Source: Halobacillus sp. A5 (GTDB lineage Bacteria > Bacillota > Bacilli > Bacillales > Halobacillaceae). Taken from it: a DNA stretch of 50,650 bases. This document shows, in pieces, positions 1 through 11,470 of this stretch. Both the position numbers and the translations under genes were made by a program. The notes under the pieces are model-generated. The model was given only the letters and a program-made list of their open reading frames with translations. It was not told where the DNA came from and searched no databases. The stretch covers positions 1 to 50,650 of the forward strand of contig NZ_JAIZEO010000010.1 in assembly GCF_024189315.1 (NCBI RefSeq). Direction: 5' to 3'. The first letter of the stretch is position 1, and each line of letters begins with the position of its first letter.

Positions 1-39
1 ATATAGAAAGAAGATGTTGACGTACTGGTTGGTTCGTTC

Positions 40-54
40 AGTTTTCAAAGATCA
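40..54 (-). promoter_or_regulatory. boxA antitermination element of rRNA leader
   Basis: The minus strand reads TGATCTTTGAAAACT, which matches the boxA element found in Bacillus rRNA leaders and spacers. It lies about 40 bases downstream of the second of two tandem promoters. This indicates that a 16S rRNA gene starts just beyond the left edge of the window. In B. subtilis rrnJ-rrnW follows lysS, so an rRNA operon is expected here. Confidence 0.8.
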
Positions 55-90
55 AAATTTCGTTTGACGCCTCAAAATGGCGACTTAATT

Positions 91-119
91 AATATATCAT
101 CTTAACGAGTTGAAGTCAA
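91..119 (-). promoter_or_regulatory. rRNA operon promoter P2
   Basis: On the minus strand TTGACT (114-119) and TATATT (91-96) are separated by exactly 17 bp. This is a near-consensus sigma-A promoter. It precedes boxA and shares its -10 and downstream bases (TATATTAAT) with the promoter 95 bp upstream, the tandem arrangement usual for Bacillus rRNA operons. Confidence 0.85.
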
Positions 120-185
120 TAACTTTTTCGAAGATGATTTGATTTGTTTTCTTGCGATGCCGCACCTCTTGTTGCGACGTTTATT

Positions 186-214
186 AATATATCACGGTTC
201 CCATTCCACATCAA
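186..214 (-). promoter_or_regulatory. rRNA operon promoter P1
   Basis: On the minus strand TTGATG (209-214) and TATATT (186-191) are separated by 17 bp. It is the upstream member of a tandem pair feeding the rRNA operon beyond the left edge. An AT-rich stretch just upstream (215-240) could act as an UP element; that is inference. Confidence 0.8.
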
Positions 215-229
215 GTACATTTTTAAATA

Positions 230-590
230 AAAGTAAATTCTGACTTATCGCATTCAATATAAGATTTTTTGTTGAATTTAGTCGAAAATTAAGGTGAATT
301 TAAGTTTACTTATTCTATTACAGTCCGGTACAGAATATCGAAAGATGAACAGTCCGGTTTTCTTAGATCTCCACAGAAGCATTGATGTAACCAGGACGCC
401 ATCCACAGATTTTTTAATGTGAAATTCGTAACATACAATCCTGCTAATGCATTTACTCAAAACATTTCTGCGATAAAGCAAAAGTGAACTGACCTTCATG
501 TCCAAGCAGGCTGCATACGCACATACATATCACTATAAATAGAATACTAATTTTCGTATATCAGAACCCCTTCAGATATTCTAACTAAAA
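230..590. other. intergenic stretch between rRNA leader and lysS terminator
   Basis: About 360 AT-rich bases lie between the lysS terminator and the rRNA promoters. A 75-codon minus-strand reading frame at 278-505 has no convincing ribosome binding site and no recognisable protein character, so I do not call it. I see no RNA gene, repeat or mobile element here. Confidence 0.5.
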
Positions 591-591
591 A

Positions 592-627
592 AGAACTTCC
601 AGCCCTTTAAATCAGGCTGGAAGTTCT
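592..627 (-). terminator. lysS terminator
   Basis: A perfect 13-bp stem (AGAACTTCCAGCC with its complement) closes a 10-base loop and is followed on the minus strand by a T-run. It begins 9 bases past the lysS stop. A shorter T-run on the other side makes it possibly bidirectional. Confidence 0.9.
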
Positions 628-635
628 TTTTGTTA

Positions 636-2579
<1,944 letters not shown>

Positions 2580-3083
2580 TTATAAAATTTTTCCCCTCCA
2601 AAGGGTTACGCCGGCGACTTCCTCAGGAGGAAGATCTCTCACTATTTCCTCTGCGCGTTTCTTTAATGCAGAAATGTAGGCCTCCGGGTTCAAATCAGCC
2701 AAAGGTACCATCACAAAAGCCCGCTCATGCATATGTGGATGAGGGATCGTTAAACGCTCATCTTTCATATTTTCTTGATTGTAGAGCAGAATGTCAAGAT
2801 CTATTGTGCGCGGACCCCATTTAACTACTCTTTTCCTGCCTAAATCTGCTTCGATTTTTTGACAATAATCGAGCAGACTTAAAGGATTCAGCCGTGTTTC
2901 GACTTCTATCACTGCGTTTAGAAAATCATTCTGGTCTGTGTAGCCCACAGGGGCCGTTTCGTAAATATTCGAGCTTCGTATGAAATCTATTTCTGAATGA
3001 GTCTTAAGAAGTTCGACAGCTTCCATTAAAAACTGCTCCCGTTCCTGCAGATTTGATCCGAGGGCAATGTAAGCTCTATTCAT
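2580..3083 (-). CDS. folK: 2-amino-4-hydroxy-6-hydroxymethyldihydropteridine pyrophosphokinase
   Basis: FolK transfers pyrophosphate from ATP to hydroxymethyl-dihydropterin, the step before FolP in folate synthesis. The 167-residue protein begins MNRAYIALGSNL, with the family motif PRTIDLDILL at residues 91-100 and IPHPHMHER at 113-121. A longer frame opens 24 bases upstream, but AGGAGA lies just before the ATG at 3083, so I choose that start. It overlaps the end of folB by 8 bases, which suggests translational coupling. Cytoplasmic. Confidence 0.96.
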   Translation of the reverse strand: MNRAYIALGSNLQEREQFLMEAVELLKTHSEIDFIRSSNIYETAPVGYTDQNDFLNAVIEVETRLNPLSLLDYCQKIEADLGRKRVVKWGPRTIDLDILLYNQENMKDERLTIPHPHMHERAFVMVPLADLNPEAYISALKKRAEEIVRDLPPEEVAGVTLWRGKIL

Positions 3084-3444
3084 TCTCTTTTCTCCTGTAG
3101 ATATCAATCGCTACGGACTTGTAGTGACCAGGGATAGGAGGATCAGGCTTCGTCACCTTCACCCTGCAGGCTGCTAACTGAGTAAATTGCTGCAATAATT
3201 CATCAGCTAAATGATCAGCTACAGTTTCTACCAGCTTCCGCGTTTTCCCTTCGACAACTTTCTTTGTCACTTCATAGACTTCGCCATAATCTATGGAAAG
3301 GTCCATATCATCGGACCGCCCTGCAGGTTTAAGGTCCATTTCTAATTCTAAATCAACATAGAAACGTTGTCCGAGTTTGTTTTCTTCTGGAAAAAGTCCA
3401 TGGTACCCCCAGAACTCCATTCCATTTAACTGAATTTGATCCAT
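3076..3444 (-). CDS. folB: dihydroneopterin aldolase
   Basis: FolB cleaves dihydroneopterin to hydroxymethyl-dihydropterin and glycolaldehyde. The 122-residue product has the family's N-terminal GYHG with a following conserved Glu, and the C-terminal KVTKPDPPIPGH segment carrying the catalytic Lys. The ATG at 3444 sits 8 bases from GGAGG; a GTG immediately upstream is an alternative start. The ATG overlaps the folP stop codon (TGATG), so the two are tightly coupled. Order folP-folB-folK is as in B. subtilis. Confidence 0.96.
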   Translation of the reverse strand: MDQIQLNGMEFWGYHGLFPEENKLGQRFYVDLELEMDLKPAGRSDDMDLSIDYGEVYEVTKKVVEGKTRKLVETVADHLADELLQQFTQLAACRVKVTKPDPPIPGHYKSVAIDIYRRKENE

Positions 3445-4268
3445 CACCTTGACCTCCCTGTCATAGCATCCATCATTTTTGCCATTCGAGCAATTTCTTT
3501 TACGTCATGCACTCTAACAATTTTAGCTCCTTTTGCAATACCGAGACAAACCGTTGCTCCTGTGCCTTCCATACGCTCTGTTTCGGGCAGATCTAAGACA
3601 TGTCCGATGAACGACTTCCGCGAGGTTCCCAATAACAGCGGATAGCCAAGGTCATGAAACTGGTCAAGCTGACGCATGACTTCAAGGTTGTCCTCCATTG
3701 TCTTAGCAAAGCCGACGCCCGGATCCAATATGATCTGTTGGTCGCTGACCCCGGCTTCCTTTGCCAGTTTAAGGCTTTCCTTCAAATCTTCCTTCATATC
3801 GACAATTAACGAACTGTAATTTTTATTCTCACGGTTGTGCATTAAAATAATTGGAGCGGCAAGTTCAGCAGCCACTTCAGCTATTTCCGGCTCTTTCTTT
3901 GCCCCCCAAACATCATTGATTATGTCTGCCCCGGCTTCTAGAGCGCGCCTTGCTACTGCAGCTTTGTACGTATCGATAGAGATGGGAATGGAAACCCGTT
4001 CTTTTACGGCTTCAATCACTGGAACGACCCGGTCTGCTTCTTCCTGTTCTGAAACAGGCCGGTGTCCAGGCCTTGTAGATTCGCCGCCAACGTCTATAAT
4101 GTGCGCCCCGTCTTTCTCCATTTGAACCGCATGGGCAACAGCAGCATCAATTTGATTAAACCGTCCGCCGTCAGAAAAGGAATCAGGAGTAATGTTTAAG
4201 ATACCCATTACAAGTGTCTGTTCTGTTAATGAATAGGAGCGTTTTTTTGTCACTAGCTGAAAACTCAT
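3444..4268 (-). CDS. folP: dihydropteroate synthase
   Basis: FolP (Sul in B. subtilis) condenses p-aminobenzoate with the pterin pyrophosphate and is the target of sulfonamides. The 274-residue TIM-barrel protein shows GILNITPDSFSDGG (about 22-35), GGESTRPGH (about 61-69), DPGVGFAKT and GTSRKSFIG, all signature pterin- and pABA-binding loops. GAGGAAGTG precedes the ATG. In B. subtilis pabB, pabA and pabC lie between cysK and this gene; here cysK is followed directly by its terminator and then folP, so pABA synthesis must be encoded elsewhere or be absent. Confidence 0.97.
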   Translation of the reverse strand: MSFQLVTKKRSYSLTEQTLVMGILNITPDSFSDGGRFNQIDAAVAHAVQMEKDGAHIIDVGGESTRPGHRPVSEQEEADRVVPVIEAVKERVSIPISIDTYKAAVARRALEAGADIINDVWGAKKEPEIAEVAAELAAPIILMHNRENKNYSSLIVDMKEDLKESLKLAKEAGVSDQQIILDPGVGFAKTMEDNLEVMRQLDQFHDLGYPLLLGTSRKSFIGHVLDLPETERMEGTGATVCLGIAKGAKIVRVHDVKEIARMAKMMDAMTGRSR

Positions 4269-4335
4269 TTCACTTCCTCATTTCCCACAATAATTATTTC
4301 TCTATTTTACACCATCCTCCCTTATTAAAACAAAA

Positions 4336-4368
4336 AAGCTGCGCCCCTCTTTATAAGGGCACAGCTTT
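4336..4368 (-). terminator. cysK terminator
   Basis: A stem built from AAAGCTG-GCCC and its partner closes a loop of about 8 bases and is followed on the minus strand by TTTTTTG. It separates cysK from folP, so folP probably has its own promoter or depends on readthrough. Confidence 0.85.
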
Positions 4369-4383
4369 TGTTTGGGGGTCAGT

Positions 4384-5310
4384 TTATTCCTCTTCAAATT
4401 GGTAAAGAGGTGTGGAAAGGTAGCGTTCACCGTTACTAGGAATAATAGCCACAACTTTTTTACCTTTTCCTAACTGTTTAGCAACTTTCTTAGCTACGTG
4501 AATGGCTGCACCGGAAGAAACCCCTCCAAGAATGCCGTCTTTTCTAGCGGCTTCTCTTGCGCAGTCGTAAGCTTCCTCTGTGGTAACCTGGTGTACTTCA
4601 TCATAGATTTCCGTATTGAGAATTCCAGGAACAAATCCTGCTCCAATTCCTTGAATCTTATGAGGTCCCGGCTGGCCTCCGGACAATACCGGAGATCCTT
4701 CTGGTTCCACTGCATGAATTTTCACTTCCGGGTACTTCTCTTTTAACACTTTTCCAGCACCCGTAATTGTACCGCCTGTACCAATCCCAGATACGAAAGC
4801 ATCCAGCTGATTACCCATCTGCTCTACGATCTCAGGTCCTGTGGTTTTTTCGTGTACCGTTACGTTTGCCTGGTTATTAAACTGCTGAGGCATGAAGTAT
4901 CCATGTTGATCCTGAAGTTCCGAAGCTTTTTTAATAGCTCCTTTCATTCCGTCAGCTCCCGGGGTTAAAACAAGTTCAGCACCATAAGCACGTAAAAGGT
5001 TACGACGCTCCTGACTCATTGTATCCGGCATAACAAGAACCGTTTTGTACCCTTTAGCAGCCGCGATCATCGCAAGTCCGATACCTGTATTACCGCTTGT
5101 AGGCTCAACAATCGTGCTGCCTTCTTTTAAATCACCTGACTCTTCGGCAGCTTCAATCATTGAAAGGGCAATCCTGTCTTTCACCGAGCTGCCGGGGTTC
5201 ATGTATTCAAGCTTTAAGTAGATGTCTGCACTGTTTTCATCAGCGCTTTTGTTCAATTTTACTAAAGGGGTCTGCCCCACTAATTCACTAACACTATTCG
5301 CTATACGCAT
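4384..5310 (-). CDS. cysK: cysteine synthase (O-acetylserine sulfhydrylase)
   Basis: CysK makes cysteine from O-acetylserine and sulfide using pyridoxal phosphate. The 308-residue protein has the PLP lysine in PGSSVKDR (Lys44), the substrate loop TSGNTG, the phosphate-binding [10 protein letters not shown] and GGVSSGAA. A longer frame opens 72 bases upstream, but AGGAGTGA precedes the ATG at 5310 and family alignment starts there. A sigma-A promoter at 5354-5382 and flanking terminators show it is a single-gene unit. Confidence 0.97.
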   Translation of the reverse strand: MRIANSVSELVGQTPLVKLNKSADENSADIYLKLEYMNPGSSVKDRIALSMIEAAEESGDLKEGSTIVEPTSGNTGIGLAMIAAAKGYKTVLVMPDTMSQERRNLLRAYGAELVLTPGADGMKGAIKKASELQDQHGYFMPQQFNNQANVTVHEKTTGPEIVEQMGNQLDAFVSGIGTGGTITGAGKVLKEKYPEVKIHAVEPEGSPVLSGGQPGPHKIQGIGAGFVPGILNTEIYDEVHQVTTEEAYDCAREAARKDGILGGVSSGAAIHVAKKVAKQLGKGKKVVAIIPSNGERYLSTPLYQFEEE

Positions 5311-5353
5311 GATCTCACTCCTAAAACCAAGTATTTTAATAGGATTTAATACT

Positions 5354-5382
5354 AATGTACGCAATACACAGACTGTTGTCAA
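5354..5382 (-). promoter_or_regulatory. cysK promoter
   Basis: On the minus strand TTGACA (5377-5382) and TACATT (5354-5359) are 17 bp apart. The start codon lies about 40 bases downstream of the -10 box. No S-box or T-box leader is visible in this short 5' region. Confidence 0.75.
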
Positions 5383-5425
5383 ACATTTCTATCAACTTTC
5401 ATAAAAATGTTCCCTTAAACAAAAC

Positions 5426-5457
5426 AAGCGAAACGCAATAATAATTACGCTTCGCTT
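5426..5457 (-). terminator. hslO terminator
   Basis: A 10-bp stem (AAGCGAAGCG with CGTTTCGCTT on the minus strand) with a loop of about 12 bases is followed by GTTTTGTTT. It lies just past the hslO stop. Confidence 0.85.
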
Positions 5458-5472
5458 TACGCTGATTTATAG

Positions 5473-6348
5473 TTAAGAAGGGTTGGATTGCAATTCTTTT
5501 AGATCATGTTCGTTAAAATTGTACGCTTCGTTGCAGAAGTGACATTTCGCTTCCGCACCTTTGTCTTCATCAATCATACGTTGAATCTCTTCATCTCCTA
5601 AGCTTGAGATGGCAATTTCCACTCGTTCCCTTGAGCAGTGGCATTTAAATTGCACAGGGATGGAATCAAGGATTTGAAGCTCATCCCCAATTAATGCTTC
5701 CAGAATCTCTTCCGGTGTTTTACCCTCACGTACCATAGTTGAAATGGGAGCAATCGTACTTAAACGTTGCTCTAAAGCCGTCGTCGTCTCATCATCGGCT
5801 CCCGGCATCATTTGAATAATAAACCCGCCGGCGGCCAGAATTGAATGATCGGTATCTACCAGAACACCAGCCCCCACAGCAGAAGGTACCTGTTCTGAGT
5901 TTGCAAAATAATACGTAAAGTCTTCACTCACTTCACCAGACACAATCGGAACCTAGCCTGTAAAGTGATCTTTCATGCCAAGGTCTTTCACAATGCTCAG
6001 CGTGCCATCTGTACCTACAGCCTGAGCAACATCCAGTTTCCCCTGACTGTTTAAATCAAAGTCAACATGTGGGTTCTTTAAATAACCTCGAACTTCTCCT
6101 TTGGCGTTAGCGTCGGCAATTATGGCCCCGACAGGTCCATTTCCTTCAATTTTTGCAGTGAGTTTATCTTCACCTTTTAACATAGCACCCATCATAGCGC
6201 TAACGGTAAGTGTACGCCCCAGCGCAGCAGAAGCTGTTGCCCAGGAATCCTGCCGGCGGCGGGCTTCTTCTACAGTTTCTGTAGATTGAATAGCATAAGC
6301 ACGCACTTGGCCGTTATAACCGATTGCTCGTACTAAATAATCTGACAT
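5473..6348 (-). pseudogene. hslO: Hsp33 redox chaperone, interrupted by in-frame amber codon
   Basis: Hsp33 is a cytoplasmic holdase chaperone activated by oxidation of four zinc-binding cysteines. The frame is intact over 292 codons except for TAG at 5953-5955, after ...DHFTG and before VPIVSGE. The B. subtilis protein, as I recall it, has Gln (FTGQVEIVSG) there, so a single CAG-to-TAG change explains it. The C-terminal half is uncorrupted and keeps the zinc motif CHCS...CHFC. The ATG follows a good ribosome binding site 3 bases after coaX. A GTG 10 bases after the stop could restart translation, giving 131- and 156-residue pieces. It could be a true recent pseudogene or a sequencing error. 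Confidence 0.9.
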
Positions 6349-6351
6349 AAA

Positions 6352-7146
6352 TCATCCTTCTCCTTTGAATGCTTTATTATCTTTGTTGTTTTGATAAATT
6401 TTATTCAACCCTTTTAATGTTAAATAAGGATCGATTACATCAATCGTCCGTGATTCATTACCAATTAGTGTGGCCAGCCCTCCAGTTGCAATAACCGTCG
6501 GCGGAGCTTCAGCCGTTTCTTTCATTCGCCGGACGACTTCATCCACCTGGCCGACGTACCCATAAAAAACGCCTGACTGCATGGCTTCCACCGTGGAAGC
6601 TCCTACAACCTGCTCAGGACTTTTTATTTCAATCTTTGGCAGCTTTGCGGCTTTTGCATATAAGGCTTCCATTGAAATATTGATTCCTGGAGCTATGGCT
6701 CCGCCCACGTATTCGCCGTTTCTGTTGATATAACAATAGGTGGTCGCTGTACCAAAATCAATGATAATGAGCGGAGTATCATACTCTTCAATCGCTCCCA
6801 CAGCATTAACGATTCGGTCTGCTCCAATTTCGTGAGGGTTCGGATATTTCATAGGTAAACCTGGATCTACTTCTTTGTCCCCAATGATCATCGGTGTTTT
6901 TTTGAAATAATAGCGTGACATGCGCTCGAGCGCAAACATTATTGGTGGAACTACCGAGGAAATAATGACTCCATCTATATTTTCAAACGTAAGACCTTCA
7001 TGGTCAAACAATGATTTAATGAGCATGCCGTATTCATCTTCTGTTTTGTATCTGTCTGTTTTAATCCGCCATTGATAACTTAATTGGCTGTCTTCGAAGA
7101 CGCCGAGAACCGTATTTGTATTCCCTACATCAAGGACAAAAATCAT
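6352..7146 (-). CDS. coaX: type III pantothenate kinase
   Basis: CoaX phosphorylates pantothenate, the first step of coenzyme A synthesis. The 264-residue protein has the ASKHA-fold signatures: DVGNTNT at residues 6-12, [11 protein letters not shown] near 105 and [10 protein letters not shown] with the catalytic Asp near 130, then [14 protein letters not shown] precedes the ATG. It lies downstream of ftsH's terminator and 3 bases before hslO, as in B. subtilis where the gene was called yacB. Confidence 0.96.
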   Translation of the reverse strand: MIFVLDVGNTNTVLGVFEDSQLSYQWRIKTDRYKTEDEYGMLIKSLFDHEGLTFENIDGVIISSVVPPIMFALERMSRYYFKKTPMIIGDKEVDPGLPMKYPNPHEIGADRIVNAVGAIEEYDTPLIIIDFGTATTYCYINRNGEYVGGAIAPGINISMEALYAKAAKLPKIEIKSPEQVVGASTVEAMQSGVFYGYVGQVDEVVRRMKETAEAPPTVIATGGLATLIGNESRTIDVIDPYLTLKGLNKIYQNNKDNKAFKGEG

Positions 7147-7239
7147 ATGCCAAGCCTCCTGTTTCTTTTCCTTCGGCTTCCATCATATCACAATTAAAGA
7201 ACTCAATGGGATGATGAGTTTTGACTAAAGCCAGAAAAA

Positions 7240-7270
7240 AGCCACATCCCCTTTATAGGGAATGTGACTT
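7240..7270 (-). terminator. ftsH terminator
   Basis: A GC-containing stem (GTCACATTCCC pairing with GGGATGTGGC on the minus strand, loop TATAAA) is followed by TTTTTT. It begins a few bases after the ftsH stop. Confidence 0.85.
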
Positions 7271-7278
7271 TAAGACTG

Positions 7279-9339
7279 TTACGTCCGATCATTACGATCA
7301 TGGTTATCCTGCTGGTCTTCTTTATCATTTTGGTTCTCATTAGATGGTGAGGAAGATCCCTCAGAAGAATCTTGTTCATCATCTTTAGATTTGAGATTCA
7401 CACGAACATTTTCATTATTGGATTGACGCTCATCAATCTCTTTCTGCTCTTCCTGATTAGCTCGAAGCTGCTTGTTGTTTTCAACCGCAATTTCTTCAAG
7501 CTCTTCATCCGTCGGCAGGCGCCCCTTCTTAAATAAGGACTCGATTTGAGTGGCATCCAGTGTCTCTACATCCAATAAAGTGCTTGCGATAAGTTCAAGC
7601 TTATCTTTATTTTCTGTGAGAATCGTCTTAGCCCGGTCATAACTATCCGTAATAAACCTTTGAACTTCTGTATCAATATCATAAGCGATTTGATCACTAT
7701 AATTCTGGTCATTTTGAATGTCACGACCCAGGAATACCTGTCCTCCGGAGTTCTGACCGAATTGAAGCGGTCCAAGCTTCTCACTCATACCATACTCAGT
7801 TACCATCTTACGGGCAATAGAAGTGGCACGCTGGAAGTCATTGTGAGCACCGGTTGATACTTCACCAAACATGATCTCTTCAGCAACACGGCCGCCAAGT
7901 AAACCTGTGATCTTATCAAGCAATTCCGGCTTCGTCATGAAGTAACGATCTTCTTTTGGAAGCATGACCGCATAACCGCCTGCCTGACCGCGAGGCACGA
8001 TAGTTACTTTATGAACCATGTCCGCATCGTCTAATACCATACCAATAACGGTATGTCCACTTTCGTGGTGAGCCACAATATTGCGCTCTTTCTTAGAAAT
8101 TACACGGCTCTTCTTAGCAGGGCCGGCAATAACACGATCAATAGCTTCATCAACATGGAGCATATCAATCTCTTTACTGTCTGAACGAGCTGCCACAAGG
8201 GCCGCTTCGTTTAATAAGTTTTCTAAGTCGGCACCAGAAAACCCTGGTGTACGAAGAGCAATGGTTTTTAAATCAACATTATCAGATAGAGGCTTATCAC
8301 GAGCGTGAACACCCAGTACCGCTTGACGTCCTTTAACATCCGGGCGGTCGACCGTAATTTGACGGTCAAAACGTCCTGGACGCAGCAAGGCCGGGTCAAG
8401 AATATCCGGACGGTTGGTAGCTGCAACCATTATGATTCCTTCATTAGCTCCAAACCCATCCATTTCAACAAGCAGCTGGTTCAGCGTTTGCTCACGTTCA
8501 TCGTGCCCGCCGCCTAAACCGGCTCCACGCTGACGTCCGACTGCGTCAATCTCATCGATAAAAATGATACATGGCGCATTTTTCTTAGCGTTCTCAAACA
8601 AGTCACGCACACGGGAAGCACCGACACCGACAAACATTTCTACGAAGTCGGAACCACTGATGGAGAAGAAAGGTACTCCCGCTTCACCCGCAACGGCTCT
8701 CGCAAGTAATGTTTTACCAGTACCCGGAGGTCCCACAAGCAGGACACCCTTAGGGATACGCGCACCTACAGCGGTGAATTTACGAGGATCCTTCAAGAAG
8801 TCAACGACCTCAACAAGCTCCTGTTTCTCTTCATCTGCCCCGGCAACGTCTTTAAAGCGCACCTTTTTCTTATCTTCACTGTACATCTTCGCCTTACTCT
8901 TACCAAAGTTCATGACCCGGCTTCCGCCGCCCTGAGCCTGATTAAGCAAGAAGATAAACAAGATAAATATGATCACAAACGGAATAATGGATGTAAGTAC
9001 AGTCACCCATACACTCGGTTGTTCTTCTTCTTCAACGTTTAAAATACTTTGCTGCTGTGCTTCTTCTGTTACGTTAGAAACAATTTCTTCGTTGGCTGGA
9101 ATGTTTGCGGTGAATGTTTCACCTTCTTCACTGCCAGCTACTGAACCTGTGATACGAATGACACCATTAGAAGGCTGCATCGTCATTTCTTCGATTTCAC
9201 CATTATTCAATCTATCGTAAAATTCGTTCACGTTTAATGTTTGTTCTGGCTCACCTTGACCTCTAAATAGACCGACTATGCCGATAACTACGAGGAAGAT
9301 TAGTAAGTAAAAGATTGTATTACGAAATATCCGGTTCAT
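7279..9339 (-). CDS. ftsH: ATP-dependent zinc metalloprotease FtsH
   Basis: FtsH is a membrane-anchored AAA+ protease that degrades regulatory and misfolded membrane proteins. Of 686 residues, two transmembrane helices (about 9-24 and 111-133) flank an extracytoplasmic domain. The AAA module has Walker A GPPGTGKT (203-210), Walker B IFIDEID (259-265) and the arginine-finger region RPGRFDR; the zinc site is HESGH (425-429). The last 50-60 residues are a hydrophilic tail rich in Asp, Glu, Asn, Gln and Ser, making the protein longer than the B. subtilis one. Strong GGAGGAGG precedes the ATG. It follows hpt with a 118-base gap. Confidence 0.98.
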   Translation of the reverse strand: MNRIFRNTIFYLLIFLVVIGIVGLFRGQGEPEQTLNVNEFYDRLNNGEIEEMTMQPSNGVIRITGSVAGSEEGETFTANIPANEEIVSNVTEEAQQQSILNVEEEEQPSVWVTVLTSIIPFVIIFILFIFLLNQAQGGGSRVMNFGKSKAKMYSEDKKKVRFKDVAGADEEKQELVEVVDFLKDPRKFTAVGARIPKGVLLVGPPGTGKTLLARAVAGEAGVPFFSISGSDFVEMFVGVGASRVRDLFENAKKNAPCIIFIDEIDAVGRQRGAGLGGGHDEREQTLNQLLVEMDGFGANEGIIMVAATNRPDILDPALLRPGRFDRQITVDRPDVKGRQAVLGVHARDKPLSDNVDLKTIALRTPGFSGADLENLLNEAALVAARSDSKEIDMLHVDEAIDRVIAGPAKKSRVISKKERNIVAHHESGHTVIGMVLDDADMVHKVTIVPRGQAGGYAVMLPKEDRYFMTKPELLDKITGLLGGRVAEEIMFGEVSTGAHNDFQRATSIARKMVTEYGMSEKLGPLQFGQNSGGQVFLGRDIQNDQNYSDQIAYDIDTEVQRFITDSYDRAKTILTENKDKLELIASTLLDVETLDATQIESLFKKGRLPTDEELEEIAVENNKQLRANQEEQKEIDERQSNNENVRVNLKSKDDEQDSSEGSSSPSNENQNDKEDQQDNHDRNDRT

Positions 9340-9457
9340 TTCCTACCTCCTCCCAAGCGAGAAAAACTATAGTAAATGTTATCACACAAAAAACGAAACA
9401 CACAACTAATTGCCCTTACATTCAGCACGTTTAATGGAAGTCGTATATTGGAAGTCA

Positions 9458-9997
9458 TTATCCACCATACACTTCCGGCTTAAGGATGCCGATGTAAGGG
9501 AGGTTACGATATTTTTCATTGTAATCAAGACCATATCCTACGACGAATTCATCAGGTACTTCAAACCCGACGGTATCGGCTTTAATATGGGATGTTCTGC
9601 CTGCTGGTTTATCAAGCAGCGTAACAATTTTAATGGATTTTGCTTTACGATATTTAAATAAGTCCACTAAGTAGCTTAACGTCAAGCCACTATCAATAAT
9701 GTCTTCTACAATGATTAAGTCTCTTCCCTCTACTTGAGTATCCAGATCCTTGACAATTTTTACTTCGCCAGTGGAACGCATGCCCCCGTCGTAGCTGGAT
9801 ACGTCCATAAAGTCCATTTCCAGATGGGTTTCTATCCGCTTCAGCAGATCCCCCATGAATGGCATGGCCCCTTTTAATACTCCGATCGCCAAAGGAAAAC
9901 GTCCGTCGTACTCTTCTGTCAGCTGTGCTCCAAGTGCTTTACACTTATTTTGAATTTCTTCTTCAGAAATTAAGATTTTCTCAATTTCGTTGTGCAT
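9458..9997 (-). CDS. hpt: hypoxanthine phosphoribosyltransferase
   Basis: This enzyme converts hypoxanthine or guanine and PRPP to IMP or GMP in purine salvage. The 179-residue protein has the PRPP-binding motif [13 protein letters not shown] at about 95-107 and the family's [12 protein letters not shown] segment. AGGAGG precedes the ATG. It follows tilS by 23 bases and precedes ftsH, the conserved tilS-hpt-ftsH order of Bacilli. In that group HprT and TilS are reported to act together on ftsH transcription; that role is from the family, not seen here. Confidence 0.97.
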   Translation of the reverse strand: MHNEIEKILISEEEIQNKCKALGAQLTEEYDGRFPLAIGVLKGAMPFMGDLLKRIETHLEMDFMDVSSYDGGMRSTGEVKIVKDLDTQVEGRDLIIVEDIIDSGLTLSYLVDLFKYRKAKSIKIVTLLDKPAGRTSHIKADTVGFEVPDEFVVGYGLDYNEKYRNLPYIGILKPEVYGG

Positions 9998-10020
9998 GAA
10001 AGCTCCTCCTACGTTCTCAG

Positions 10021-11400
10021 TTATTTTTTATATTGTAATCGAAGCCATGTACCGGAAGGGTTCCTAGTACACCCCTCACCTTTCTTTAAACCAACCAGCC
10101 ATAGGATTTGACCATCATGATCCGTAACAACCGGCCATGTGCCGCGAAGCTGTGCAGGGATCTTTTGGTCGATAAAAATATCCTTTACCTTCTTAGACCC
10201 ATTCATTCCTCTAAGTATCATTCGATCTCCCGGTTTTCGATTTCGAACAATTAACGGCAGGGACACGTGATGTGAATCACAAACGTATTCATATCCTTCC
10301 TGCTCCCGGGGATCTCCTCCCGCCTCTAGGGAAATGGTTGATCCATCTGGAAGTGAAACTTGCTCTCCTATGTATAATGTGTGTTCAAATGCAGTTTTTT
10401 CCGGTTCCGGATTAAAGGTGAATGTGATTTCATCGTAAGCACGGACTACCTTTAAACCCTTTGGAAAATCTAAGCTTGCATTAGGTTTTTGTTCATCCAA
10501 AAGGTGAAAAAACATCTCCTCATGTAAATAGGAGATTTCTTCAATTTGATTACCATACAGATAGTTTAATATTAGATGAAAGGCACTCCTTTGTAAAGCA
10601 AGCGGATGCTTTTGAAAAGCAGTTTTTGAAAATTGTGTGAAGCCGCCTTTTCCACCTGCCATCTCAGCGATCTGCAGAACTTGTCCAGCCTGTTCTTGAA
10701 TGTAGGAACGTTCTTGTGAAAAGCGCTCGCTCAGCCCTTGCATATGCTGATGCAATTTAGGGTTTAACGACTTTAGAAAAGGGAGCACCTGCTTACGGAA
10801 AGCGTTACGAGTATAATCATCCTCTTCGTTTGAAGGATCGAAACGTGGCTTGAGATGATTTTCAGTACAATAGTTCAGCAGCTGCTCTTTGTTTAAGCAC
10901 AAAAATGGGCGGATGATCTCACCACAGGAAAAGGGGCGCTTTACAGGCATGCCGTGAACAGCTTCGGGCATAGCACTTCTTGTCACCTGCATCAGCATCG
11001 TTTCTGCTTGATCATCACCGTGGTGTCCAAAAGCCAGCTTATCCGCCTTTACCTCTTCCATTACTTTCGCCAAAAAACGGTAACGCATCTCTCTTGCCGC
11101 TTCCTGAGTCCCCATGCCCGTCTCTTTCTTATAGGAAGAAACATCGACCGTCGTCCCGCAGAAAGGGACTCCCCAATTCTCTGCAAGTAACTTAACATAC
11201 TCTAAGTCCTGCTTTGATTCGTCTCCACGCAGACCATGGTCCACTGAAGCAATAACAAGAGAAAGCTGGTATTTAGCTTTAATCTGTAAAAAATAATGAA
11301 AAAGAGCGAGAGAATCCGGGCCGCCGGATACAGCAAGCACAACGCGATGGTTCGATTGAAGCAGTTCATGTTTGTTAATAAAGATTTCCACGTCTTTCAC
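10021..11400 (-). CDS. tilS: tRNA(Ile) lysidine synthetase
   Basis: TilS converts C34 of tRNA-Ile(CAU) to lysidine so that it reads AUA. The N-terminal PP-loop ATPase motif SGGPDS lies at residues 25-30, followed by the TilS substrate-binding and C-terminal domains (459 residues in all). I choose the GTG at 11400, 10 bases after AGGAGG, because it gives the same N-terminal length as B. subtilis TilS. An ATG at 11433 in the same frame has only a distant ribosome binding site, but cannot be excluded. It lies between yabT and hpt. Confidence 0.92.
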   Translation of the reverse strand: MKDVEIFINKHELLQSNHRVVLAVSGGPDSLALFHYFLQIKAKYQLSLVIASVDHGLRGDESKQDLEYVKLLAENWGVPFCGTTVDVSSYKKETGMGTQEAAREMRYRFLAKVMEEVKADKLAFGHHGDDQAETMLMQVTRSAMPEAVHGMPVKRPFSCGEIIRPFLCLNKEQLLNYCTENHLKPRFDPSNEEDDYTRNAFRKQVLPFLKSLNPKLHQHMQGLSERFSQERSYIQEQAGQVLQIAEMAGGKGGFTQFSKTAFQKHPLALQRSAFHLILNYLYGNQIEEISYLHEEMFFHLLDEQKPNASLDFPKGLKVVRAYDEITFTFNPEPEKTAFEHTLYIGEQVSLPDGSTISLEAGGDPREQEGYEYVCDSHHVSLPLIVRNRKPGDRMILRGMNGSKKVKDIFIDQKIPAQLRGTWPVVTDHDGQILWLVGLKKGEGCTRNPSGTWLRLQYKK

Positions 11401-11470
11401 TTGCTGTAAACCTCCTATCACATCTCCTACCATCGTACCACCACAAAGCCCTCTCCTGCAAAGCTTTCCT

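Noticed and set aside
278-505. 75-residue minus-strand reading frame in the rRNA leader region
   Set aside because: No ribosome binding site, no recognised family, and it lies in AT-rich leader DNA upstream of rRNA promoters.
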